Source: Massilia sp. IC2-278
GTDB lineage: Bacteria; Pseudomonadota; Gammaproteobacteria; Burkholderiales; Burkholderiaceae_D
Length of the DNA stretch: 64,000 nucleotides
Assembly: GCF_020708045.1 (NCBI RefSeq)
Contig: NZ_JAJFES010000016.1
Span: 1 to 64,000 of the forward strand
Reading direction: 5' to 3'
Both the position numbers and the translations under genes were made by a program. The notes under the pieces are model-generated. The model worked only from the letters and a program-made list of their open reading frames with translations, was not told where the DNA came from and searched no databases. Shown in pieces: positions 43,885-51,690 of the stretch. Numbering within the stretch: position 1 is the stretch's first letter; the number at the start of each line of letters is the position of its first letter.

Positions 43885-44931
43885 TCAGATCAAGGCGTTA
43901 CGAGCAATCGTGACGCCTTTTTTTGTATCCGCAGCAGTTCGCTCTTTTACCTGCTGTGCCGTACTTGTGACGCGCAGCAGTCCATCGACTACGGCCGCGC
44001 GACGCGCCATGTGCGCCGGTGCCAGGTGCGCGTACCGCCGCACCATCGCCGCCGACTTCCAACCGCCTATCTTCTGCAGGTCGTACAAAGAAGTGCCGTT
44101 CTGGATCAGCCAGCTCGCCCAAGTGTGCTGCAGGTCGTGCCAACAGAAGTCGGCAATTCCTGCGCGCTTGAGAGCGTGCGCCAAGCCTTTGTGTTTACGT
44201 ACCTGACCGGTTTACCTTCATACATGAAGACGCGCTCTGGATGCTTTCCGTGCTGGCACTCCAATACCTTTAGAGCCAAGTCGCACAGCGAAACGTGAAT
44301 GTCCTCGCCACCCTTCGCGTCGTCAGCTGCGATCCAGGCTGTGCCGCGCTTGAGGTCAACCTGCCCCCAGCGCAGACCGGTGACGTTGCTCTGCCTTAGC
44401 CCGGTAGCAAGCCCAAACAGTGTCATGTCGCGCTGGTGCTCCGGCAACGCCTCCAGCAGTGCCCTCGCCTGCTCTGGCGAGATCCAGCGAACGCGGCGCT
44501 TGAGTTCGGGGTACATCTTCACTTTGGGCGCACGCCTTCCGCAGAATAGAGCGGATAAGAGCCAGGTAACGGTTCGCTGTCGCGTTGCTCGCCTCTCCTT
44601 TCTTGCGTAGCCCGATTGCCACGATCTCGTCGCGCGTTATTTCAATCAGCACCCGGTCTTGCAAGAACGGACGTAGCCAGTCCAGCTTGAGCAAATCCTC
44701 ATGATGAGTGCGCTTTTGTGCCGTTTCCTGTGACCACTTCGACACAGCCTCGTCCCACGTATGCTTGGGCCGTTCACCTAATTTTTGCACTCGCCAGTGT
44801 TCTGCCTTTAGTCGGTCGTGCAGTTCCTGTGCTTCGACTTTGTTAACCGTTTCAGCAGAGTGCCTGATGCGTTCTCCTGATGGCGTGGTGAAATCGATCC
44901 ACTACGTACTACCGCGTTTGTAAAGTGACAT
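43885..44931 (-). pseudogene. Broken tyrosine-type phage integrase
   Basis: Integrase of about 348 codons split across reading frames. ATG 44931 begins MSLYKRGST, then an in-frame TAG precedes WIDFTTPSGERIR. A shift near 44520 moves to the frame with RWISPEQARALLEALPEHQ and LATGLRQSNVTGLRW (catalytic Arg I). A second shift near 44180 leads to RAGIADFCWHDLQHTWASWL and MVRRYAHLAP (catalytic Tyr). The second catalytic Arg is Gln here (HDLQH instead of HDLRH). With one stop, two shifts and a lost residue it should be inactive. It points away from the tRNA target, as integrases at tRNA sites often do. Confidence 0.9.
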
Positions 44932-45425
44932 GACCCGATCTCTTGAGGTGTCACTTGCAACGCTTGCAGTGGCTAAGCATAGCGCACCTCTCGTGCGCTA
45001 TAAGGCTGACTACAGCAGCGCACTCTCCGCGCACATGATCAAATTGCTTTTTGTTCGTCCGAACCTGCTCATTGCATGCAACGCCGTATCAAGTTGGTTC
45101 CGACGAAGCTATGCAGCTTGAAAAATTGCCAGACTATCTGTTCAAGATATCCATCACCTCAGGTGGAGTTCAATGTTGTCTGGTCTTTCAGCTTCGAGAA
45201 ATTAATTCTTTCCCGGCTGCCCGCGTACAACGCTCTTTCGTGGCTTTGCATAGCGCTGGTAGTGCGGGAAGTCTGGTCAAGCCGTCCCAGCCTGACACAC
45301 TAATCGGCCTTCACGAAAGCCGGAGCGATTCAGTCCTGTATGAGCGCCACATTCGGTTGCCGTTGGTCAACTTCAACGACATGGATCTGGGTATCGTTCC
45401 CAAACAATGACCACCGGAGCATCCT
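44932..45425. other. Gene-poor stretch at island start
   Basis: 494 bp. The longest open frame (45051-45410, plus strand) has no recognisable family, so it is not called. No promoter, repeat or second copy of the tRNA 3' end was seen here. Confidence 0.4.
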
Positions 45426-46292
45426 ATGAGCAAGTTTGGTGTATGCGAGGCGATCGCCGTGCCGCTGCTGGTGCTCGGCTACTGTCATTTTCCTGAGAGG
45501 TCGTGCTACACCCGCTGGAAGGACAGTGCCGGCGAGAAGATCGCTGAGCCATTTTCCAGCTGCTCGCACAAATTCGCGAGCCGCACGGTCGGGCGCTACG
45601 AGCTGGCAGCGATCGGAGGAGCTGTTTATGCAGTGGGAGAAACGGAAAACCGGCAGGCCGCCGGATTCCCCTGCATGACGGGTGTCGCTTGCCTGCCAAT
45701 CTGGTCGCGGCCGAAGATCTGGCGGCACAAGCACTTCACCAAGCTTGACGGTCCTGTCGACCTTGACCGGATGCGGCCGTTTCTCGACGGGTGGATCCTC
45801 AGCGATGGCTCCGCCGTGTTCATCCGCTTGCGCCGTGTCGCGGACCAGACGCCACCGGTCAACGCGACGCGGCTGCGCCAGCTCCTGCCTGGCTATGTGA
45901 CTGACGGTCGCTGGGTACTGTACGAGCACCACGTACTGGCCGGCGCCGACCCAGCCACCTTGCGCAGCGACATCCCCGTCGCCATCTCACGGACCGACGG
46001 CGGCCACCCTCCCGAGATCACAGTAGTGCGTGATCGCCACGCAGTGTTTCACGAATACGCGCGGATCGACGGCGCTGACGCGGCGACGTTTACCGTCGTG
46101 AACTACCATTTCGATGATCTGCCGCTAGGAACCGGCCTGTCCGGCGGCGGATGGTATGGCGTGGACAAACGCGGCGCGTGGCACCTTTCACTCGGCAACG
46201 ACGTTGTCAATCTAGACAAGCAGCAGCACCGCGCCCTTCGTGCGGACGTGGAACGCGCGCTGGCGGCGCGCCACCGGTTGGATGGATCGTGA
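45426..46292 (+). CDS. DKNYY-domain protein
   Basis: 288 aa. It contains repeats of the DKNYY type: WVLYEHHVLAGADPATLRSD and HAVFHEYARIDGADAATFTV share the short vY(y)-g-x-GADPaTF pattern. Proteins of this kind often sit near Rhs/PAAR toxin loci; their job is not established. An N-terminal hydrophobic stretch (AIAVPLLVLGYCHF) may be a weak membrane or signal segment. ATG 45426 has no strong ribosome site. It is directly followed by an Rhs fragment in another frame. Confidence 0.6.
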   Translation: MSKFGVCEAIAVPLLVLGYCHFPERSCYTRWKDSAGEKIAEPFSSCSHKFASRTVGRYELAAIGGAVYAVGETENRQAAGFPCMTGVACLPIWSRPKIWRHKHFTKLDGPVDLDRMRPFLDGWILSDGSAVFIRLRRVADQTPPVNATRLRQLLPGYVTDGRWVLYEHHVLAGADPATLRSDIPVAISRTDGGHPPEITVVRDRHAVFHEYARIDGADAATFTVVNYHFDDLPLGTGLSGGGWYGVDKRGAWHLSLGNDVVNLDKQQHRALRADVERALAARHRLDGS

Positions 46293-46649
46293 CGCCGCCC
46301 GTCGGGGCGGGAGCGGCGTATCTACCGGCCCGACGCCCAGGCTGGCATGCAAGCCGCCATCCTGCGGCGCTACCGCTACGCCCCGTCCGGCCAACTGACC
46401 AGTGTCGAAGACAACGGGCGTGGACGTATCGAATACCGCTACGATCCGGTCGGGCGGCTGCTGGCGGCACACAGCGCGTTGGGCCATGAAACCTTCGCAT
46501 TCACACTGACAAAAGATCTTTGCGTAGGAAAAGCTTACGCCCTGGCCAATGACCAATATGGACCGGGCGGCGGATTGCAGTATTTTATAAGTAAAAATGA
46601 TCGTCGGACCTTAACAGCAGGAGCAATGATACCGTTGACAAACCCATGA
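46293..46649 (+). pseudogene. Rhs core fragment plus C-terminal toxin tail
   Basis: Remnant open from 46293 to the stop at 46649. RRYRYAPSGQLTSVED and RIEYRYDPVGRLLAAHS are Rhs/YD repeats, ending in GHETFAF. From there the sequence changes to GKAYALANDQYGPGGGLQYF and LTAGAMIPLTNP, a short tail like the end of an Rhs-CT effector. The Rhs N-terminus, most of the core and the bulk of any toxin domain are missing. The tail stop overlaps the next gene's start (ATGA), a typical toxin-immunity arrangement. Confidence 0.72.
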
Positions 46650-47077
46650 TTAATTTCATTGAAGGACAAATCAATATCGGCGAGAAAAATATCCTCGCTG
46701 TTTCTAATGAAGAATTAAGTAACCTTGCCCGACATGGTCTAATTGAGAAACGAAAAGACGCTATTGGAACTTACTATTACCTCGAAGATGAGGCAGACGG
46801 CATGAGGTTTGGCATCACCATTAGCTTGAAAGAGAAAAAAACCCAATCGCTACGATTGCACTGGTTAGGCAGTTCAATGAAGGGGTGGGATGATGTGAGC
46901 GTTACAGAGGTAAAAAATGAATATCATCTTCTATTAAATTTTGTCAAAAAGGTCGTTGGACGTCCGCCTGATGTTAAGAAAAATAGAGAGCATACGTGGC
47001 GCTTTAAATGGGGGAAAATTGACGTAAGCTTTGACCTACGTGCCTTTCAGGCGGATATCTTTATAGTACCTCGATGA
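46646..47077 (+). CDS. Putative immunity protein, copy 1
   Basis: 143 aa, acidic/mixed, no signal peptide or membrane segment. It starts MINFIEGQINIGEKNI, overlaps the stop of the toxin-tail fragment by 4 bp (ATGA), and is clearly homologous over its whole length to the 47329 gene (shared LIEKRKD, FGITISLKEKK/FGVTISLREKK, and FKWGKIDVSF/FQWGKLEVSY). Position right behind a toxin tail and duplication with it suggest an immunity protein; the family was not identified by name. Codon use is AT-rich compared with the flanks. Confidence 0.65.
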   Translation: MINFIEGQINIGEKNILAVSNEELSNLARHGLIEKRKDAIGTYYYLEDEADGMRFGITISLKEKKTQSLRLHWLGSSMKGWDDVSVTEVKNEYHLLLNFVKKVVGRPPDVKKNREHTWRFKWGKIDVSFDLRAFQADIFIVPR

Positions 47078-47183
47078 AGTCACTCGACAGGAAATCAATT
47101 GGTGCATATCATGAGGCTACATAAGTGGGGCACTCTAGAAATTCCAAGCTCTTCCCGCGAGGTCCAAGGCAGCAGGTACAGGC

Positions 47184-47316
47184 ATTCACACTCAGAGAAG
47201 ATCTTCGTTTCGGAAAAGCTTATGCCCAAGCCAACGACCAATATGGACCGGGAGGGGGGACGCAGTATTACATCACCGCAAATGATCGTATGAGTATGGA
47301 AGAGGGGCAATTATAG
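47184..47316 (+). pseudogene. Second toxin-tail fragment
   Basis: From CATTCACACT (47184) the DNA is homologous to the first module from 46499 onward. The encoded end GKAYAQANDQYGPGGGTQYY and ITANDRMSMEEGQL matches the first tail, then stops at TAG 47314; a 1-bp difference to the first copy shifts the end. The homology begins right at the Rhs core/tail boundary, as for a displaced (orphan) Rhs-CT. No core repeats precede it. Confidence 0.65.
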
Positions 47317-47328
47317 ATTGACAAGCCC

Positions 47329-47772
47329 ATGATTAATTTAACTGGAGAAGAAATCGAGCTAGGCGCGAAAAATATTTCCGTTGTGTCCGGTTATGAAAAT
47401 CTAATCGCTCTTACCGAAGAAGGCTTAATCGAGAAACGGAAAGACCCAGGTGGAGGCGAACCTTATTTCTACGTCGAGGCCGTAGCGGACAACATGAAAT
47501 TTGGCGTTACCATCTCATTGCGAGAGAAAAAGATTGAGTGGTTACTATTGCGCTGGCTAGACGGCCCTTGCACCAATAAAGGGTGGGATGGCGTAAGTGA
47601 AGAGGTGTTGAAAGATGAATATCATACGCTATCGAAATTCGTAGAGCAGAGGGCTGGAAGTCCGCCGAACGACAAAAGGAATAGACGGCGCATGTGGTGC
47701 TTTCAGTGGGGAAAACTTGAAGTGAGCTATGAGCCACGTTCCTTTAATGTGGCCATTTTTATGGAACCTTGA
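47329..47772 (+). CDS. Putative immunity protein, copy 2
   Basis: 147 aa, full-length paralogue of the 46646 gene. It shares the leader TTGACAAxCCCATGATTAATTT at its start and the same motifs (LIEKRKD, EKK, KGWD, WGKLEVSY). Starts 12 bp after the second toxin-tail stop. Likely a cytoplasmic immunity protein of slightly different specificity; no toxin domain is left to test that by sequence. Confidence 0.65.
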   Translation: MINLTGEEIELGAKNISVVSGYENLIALTEEGLIEKRKDPGGGEPYFYVEAVADNMKFGVTISLREKKIEWLLLRWLDGPCTNKGWDGVSEEVLKDEYHTLSKFVEQRAGSPPNDKRNRRRMWCFQWGKLEVSYEPRSFNVAIFMEP

Positions 47773-48214
47773 TAAGGTCGCTCGGCATAGACGCTTCATC
47801 GACATCATTAGGCGCCAACGTGTTCGACTTTCCTTGGGTCGGTGTAATTTCGAGAGCCGATTTGAAGTCGACTTTGTGCGGTATCGAGGTTGGGTATACA
47901 TAAACAACCATGTATCTCTTGGAGAGTTGGCGGTGCGCAATAGTCCATGTTCACACCATTTGCATGCGATGAAGGGACGATATTCGTTCATGACTTCCTC
48001 TGCTAACTAGAATCTTTTGCAGTGAAACATTCGAGCTCTGCGTGGCCTTTTAGCGAACTGATTTGTACCATCTGACTCTAGAGCCACTCTCGCACACTAA
48101 ATTTCGCTAGATGCTGATTATTCAGGCCAAGTAGAAAACAGTTCTACACAACCCTGCTTTCCAACTTAACTTTTTGCCCAAGCTTATTATCAATTTTGGC
48201 TGCCAAAATAAATC
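47773..48214. other. Noncoding or decayed stretch in toxin island
   Basis: 442 bp after the second immunity gene. Its first bases resemble the sequence after the first immunity gene, so the duplicated unit may extend slightly past the stop. An open frame (plus strand, to 48010) overlaps the immunity gene and has no family signal. Nothing else is supported. Confidence 0.4.
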
Positions 48215-48460
48215 ATGTCAAAGAATAAGTTAGTCATCAAAGATTTAAGCCACATCGTCGGAGCAACTCTACCTGTGTCGGATTGGACATTCTATCAGTG
48301 CATCAACTGCTGGAGTATTCTATGGTCAAATCCTACGGATAATAAATACTGTGTTTGCGGAAATGTTTCCATTGATGTTGATGCCGGAAAAGCTGGGGCT
48401 AAGAACGATCAGTTGCTTCGAGTGTTGCAGATCGCACATGCAGACTCATTCGAACTGTAA
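48215..48460 (+). CDS. Small hypothetical protein with Cys pairs
   Basis: 81 aa. FYQCINCWSILWS and KYCVCGN give CxxC and CxC pairs that could hold zinc. No signal peptide. No strong ribosome site. AT-rich, like the neighbouring orphan genes; may be an orphan immunity or a small accessory protein of the toxin island. Function not known. Confidence 0.45.
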   Translation: MSKNKLVIKDLSHIVGATLPVSDWTFYQCINCWSILWSNPTDNKYCVCGNVSIDVDAGKAGAKNDQLLRVLQIAHADSFEL

Positions 48461-48626
48461 GTAATCGTCCGTTTTTTGCTGTCAAAGTCAGAACACAAAG
48501 GTTTGTTAGAGACCTTAGTTTGTAATGAGCACATATGGAATAGAAGCACTCCCTGTCCAAATTCTTCCAGACCATTATTATCGACCAAAGGTTCGAAATC
48601 GCAGGGATCTGCTTAGGAGGTGGTAT

Positions 48627-48878
48627 ATGAATTTGGAAGTCGTACACGTCTCACGAGGCGCTATACAGTTAAAGAGTGGAGACAGGCATGTACGGGTCTT
48701 AGGCGAGGCGCTCATTGCCTCAGCGCCAACTGAACCAAGTTACGTCATCTATTTGAACTCATTAAATGAATGGAAAATACCGCCAGAGGTTGCCTTGAAT
48801 GAAACCGAGAAGCAAGATATCGTCAGCGCAATTCGAAAACATTTTCAGGATAGTGGCTTGATTGTCGAATTCGAATAG
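48627..48878 (+). CDS. Imm74-family immunity protein
   Basis: 83 aa. The pattern LEVVHVSRGAIQLKSGDRHV, VLGEALI, YVIYLNSLNEWKIPPE and DIVSAIRKHFQDSGLIVEFE fits Imm74, small immunity proteins found behind polymorphic toxins. Start ATG 48627 has AGGAGG 6 nt upstream, which decides it over the longer frame from 48525. No toxin gene lies in front of it, so it is an orphan immunity gene. Confidence 0.72.
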   Translation: MNLEVVHVSRGAIQLKSGDRHVRVLGEALIASAPTEPSYVIYLNSLNEWKIPPEVALNETEKQDIVSAIRKHFQDSGLIVEFE

Positions 48879-48905
48879 GAGTGCCATCGCGCACATAAAT
48901 CGATA

Positions 48906-49367
48906 ATGCATACAATTACATTCGATCCCAAGAACGGTTCGGTTTTTGTTAATTCGACGCCCATAACTGTTGACGAAAAAGGCGTTCTCGTCGGATCTAT
49001 CGCAAGACTATGCGGACCACCGCTTCAAACAGATGAGAACCAAACACAATATCGCCTCCTAAGCAAAATAAGTGTTTTTGGAAAATCCGCCGATGGCGTG
49101 ATTGAAATCGGAGAAGGAAGATTAAGCGCAGTAACGTTTTTATTTGATTCGATCGAATTTTTCGAATCCAGCATTCTTGAATCAGATGCAATCAAGGCAT
49201 GCGAAAAGTCTTTGAATTTGAATTTAATAAGCGATCACCCGAGCACTGCCTCTTCAGACTTTTACAATTGGGGAAGACTCATTTTTTATTATGACTTCAA
49301 GCAAGGCGATTTAAGCTTGGAGATCACATTCCAATACAGTTCAAACGAACCAAATTTAGAGGTTTAA
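48906..49367 (+). CDS. Hypothetical, orphan immunity-like protein
   Basis: 153 aa soluble protein, AT-rich, starting MHTITFDPKNGSVFVNSTPI. No motif or family recognised. It lies 27 bp after the Imm74 gene and in the same strand and base composition, so it may be another immunity or regulator remnant. The call is by context only. Confidence 0.45.
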   Translation: MHTITFDPKNGSVFVNSTPITVDEKGVLVGSIARLCGPPLQTDENQTQYRLLSKISVFGKSADGVIEIGEGRLSAVTFLFDSIEFFESSILESDAIKACEKSLNLNLISDHPSTASSDFYNWGRLIFYYDFKQGDLSLEITFQYSSNEPNLEV

Positions 49368-49701
49368 TATAACAAAATATGACCTAGCATCTTTAACAAG
49401 ATCTACAGTCGCTTGCATTTTTTGCGCTACCCTTCCTTGCCTAAGACATGAACGCGCTGGCTCGAATCTATCTTGCGAATGAGGACGATATTTGCAAGAT
49501 GGCGCACAAGACCAGGATATCGAATTCAATAAGACCTAATCCGGGCGTGAGTACGGTACGTTTATTAATTCCAGGCGTATTGCAGCGATCACCGATTGCT
49601 ACTGCAATCTTCAGCTAAAACATATATGAGGCTGCCTAACGAACGCGATTAGCCGGATGGTTAGCCGATTTGATAACGTCACCAATTCCACTGGAGAACC
49701 A
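49368..49701. other. AT-rich gap before PAAR gene
   Basis: 334 bp. It contains a 56-codon open frame (49448-49618) without recognisable family and weak ribosome site; not called. No repeat or tRNA end copy was seen. Confidence 0.4.
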
Positions 49702-49980
49702 ATGTCAATTAAGTTCATCACCGTCGGAGACAAAACCAATCATGGCGGTACAGTGATCAGCGGTTCGCCCGACCACGACATTAGGGGAAGAGCAATCGCT
49801 CGACTGGGTGACAAAGTTGACTGTCCAATGCTCTACCCCGGCGGCAAGCCTCACGGTGTGAACAAGATCATTACTGCCCACGACACAGTTACAGTCAACG
49901 GGATAGCCGTTGCGGTCGAGGGATGCACGACCGAATGTGGCTGCAAGCTGATCGGCAGCTTGCCTGCGACTGTCGGTTGA
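49702..49980 (+). CDS. PAAR domain protein (T6SS spike tip)
   Basis: 92 aa. GDKTNHGGTVISGSPDHDIR, ARLGDKVDCP, and KIITAHDTVTVNGIAVAVEG followed by TTECGC fit a single PAAR domain, the sharp cone that caps VgrG and carries effectors in type VI secretion. TGGAGAA precedes ATG 49702. No VgrG, Hcp or other T6SS gene is in this window, so it depends on a T6SS elsewhere, or is a remnant. Confidence 0.85.
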   Translation: MSIKFITVGDKTNHGGTVISGSPDHDIRGRAIARLGDKVDCPMLYPGGKPHGVNKIITAHDTVTVNGIAVAVEGCTTECGCKLIGSLPATVG

Positions 49981-50135
49981 AGTTCTCCTAGCGCTCCATG
50001 AAAATTCATGGAGCCTTTCGTCTTTACCGCTCGCTTTCGATTGTCGGCTTTCTTCAACAACCACACGCTGGCATTGTCGCGTTGCCAAGGCTTGAGGTAG
50101 CATGTGTTTGTTTGGAAACTTTTGCAACAGATATC

Positions 50136-51179
50136 ATGCAGACTGCTGCCGTACAAAGTACCCTCGCCCCGCACTCCGCCCTTCCCATCTCACACTGTCG
50201 CAGTTGCAACGCTATCGTCACCGATAACTTCTGCGCAAAATGCGGAGAACCGACCCATGCCCACGTCCCGAGCGCGGGTGAGTTTGTGCATGAATTCGTC
50301 GGCCATTACGTGGCATTGGAAGGCAAGCTCTGGCAAACGCTGAAGCTGCTCGTCCTGCGTCCTGGCGAACTGACAAAGGAATTCCTGGCTGGGCGCCGCA
50401 TGCCGTATATTCCGCCGTTGCGGCTGTATCTGACCCTGAGTCTGATCCTGTTTGCTCTAATTAAAGTCTTTCATATTGAACTGCCTCAGTTGCTGATCGA
50501 AGACGGGCAATTCGGCTTTACGTATAGCCACGCGGCTCCAGGAACTTATGCTCCAGGCAAGACACCAAGAGCGATTTTCACGCTGGCGGTGCATGACCCG
50601 CAGCATGCGGAAACAACGGACGAATCTCCAACCGTGAACGACAGCATCCAGGACGCCATCGCCGCCATAGGCAAGGTCAATGCACACTGGCAGGATAAGC
50701 TGAACAACTTTCTCAGACAAACCGACAAGGAAAAAAGCGCGGCGCTGAATCACGGATTCCTTGCATATGCGCCCTACATGCTGATTGGCGCACTGCCGCT
50801 CTTTGCGCTGTACCTGAAACTGATTTACCGGCGCTCCAACTTCCGCTACGGCGAGCATCTGGTATTTGCCTTGCATACCAATGCGTTTGCCTTTCTAGTT
50901 GTCAGCCTGATGATCGTCATCCCTGGAAGCATAGGATGGGCCGCGATGTTCCCATTCCTGAAGGGCGTATCCAGCGACGTGCTTTCGGCATGGGACATTT
51001 TCCAGATCATTCCCTTTCTGTGCCTGATAGCCTATCTACCGATGGCGATGCAGCGGGTTTATGGCGGAAGCCGTTTCGCCACATGCTGCCGCTGGCTGGT
51101 GCTGGTGACCGCACATGTACTGGTGGTTGGTGCGGCGACGCTGATTGTGGAATTCATCGGCATCGTGAACCAGGCCTGA
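50136..51179 (+). CDS. DUF3667 membrane protein with zinc ribbon
   Basis: 347 aa. CRSCNAIVTDNFCAKCGEP is a four-Cys zinc ribbon near the start; then the DUF3667 block GELTKEFLAGRRMPYIPPLR followed by membrane segments around LYLTLSLILFALIKV and several near the C-terminus (LIGALPLFALYLKLIY; FAFLVVSLMIVI). The family is common in bacteria without an assigned activity. ATG 50136 is favoured by where homology begins; the frame is open from 49998. No link to the toxin genes can be shown. Confidence 0.78.
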   Translation: MQTAAVQSTLAPHSALPISHCRSCNAIVTDNFCAKCGEPTHAHVPSAGEFVHEFVGHYVALEGKLWQTLKLLVLRPGELTKEFLAGRRMPYIPPLRLYLTLSLILFALIKVFHIELPQLLIEDGQFGFTYSHAAPGTYAPGKTPRAIFTLAVHDPQHAETTDESPTVNDSIQDAIAAIGKVNAHWQDKLNNFLRQTDKEKSAALNHGFLAYAPYMLIGALPLFALYLKLIYRRSNFRYGEHLVFALHTNAFAFLVVSLMIVIPGSIGWAAMFPFLKGVSSDVLSAWDIFQIIPFLCLIAYLPMAMQRVYGGSRFATCCRWLVLVTAHVLVVGAATLIVEFIGIVNQA

Positions 51180-51296
51180 GCCTGAGCCTTGCGGGTTTCC
51201 GCAGCAAAATTTAATACATACGTGCAGTCGCGCTGAAACCCGGCCTGTCCAACCTTCGTCAGTCGTGTCGTTCAACGTTCGATGAAGGAGACAGCC

Positions 51297-51656
51297 ATGC
51301 GTGCCCTGCTTTGCCTTGCCTTCGTGTCGTCCACCGCTTTCATTTCATCCGCGCTTGCCGCCGCATCCATGGACCGTGGCGATGCGGAAAACCTGAAAGA
51401 CGCCGTTGCCGGTCAATACCGGTTGGCGAGCGGCCTCGACGTACGCCTCAGTCTGGTCGACCAGCAGTTGTATGCCGACCTGAACCGACATTACCGCAAA
51501 CGGGTGTTCCCCGTATCGCCAAACCTGCTCAGTTCGCAGGACGGCAACTTGACGATCGAATACCTGCCGGAGGGTCCGGTCGAACGCATCCTGATCCGCC
51601 ATCAGCGCTTCCCGCATGGTCAGCGGCTTGGCGAGCGCAGCTGGCTCGGCAAGTAA
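51297..51656 (+). CDS. Small exported hypothetical protein
   Basis: 119 aa. Signal peptide MRALLCLAFVSSTAFISSALA (cut after ALA), then a beta-rich-looking mature part with no recognised family. GAAGGAG precedes ATG 51297, which decides it over ATG 51282. It lies at the right edge of the island. Confidence 0.6.
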   Translation: MRALLCLAFVSSTAFISSALAAASMDRGDAENLKDAVAGQYRLASGLDVRLSLVDQQLYADLNRHYRKRVFPVSPNLLSSQDGNLTIEYLPEGPVERILIRHQRFPHGQRLGERSWLGK

Positions 51657-51690
51657 GCTGCCATCGGATTGAACGATAGAACGAGCTCAT

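Noticed and set aside
45051..45410. 119-codon open frame at the island start
   Set aside because: No recognisable motif, no ribosome site; could be a decayed gene but cannot be supported.
46291..46320. GC-rich hairpin just after the DKNYY stop as a terminator
   Set aside because: It has a strong stem but no T-run, and the bases continue as Rhs-coding sequence.
47729..48010. 93-codon frame overlapping the end of the second immunity gene
   Set aside because: Overlaps a better-supported gene and has no family signal.
49448..49618. 56-codon open frame before the PAAR gene
   Set aside because: No family, no good ribosome site, and length is expected by chance in AT-rich sequence.
44932..51690. 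Second copy of the tRNA-Lys 3' end (attR) marking the right border of the element
   Set aside because: No match to GGTTCGAATCC plus acceptor sequence was found in the island, so its right border is left undefined.
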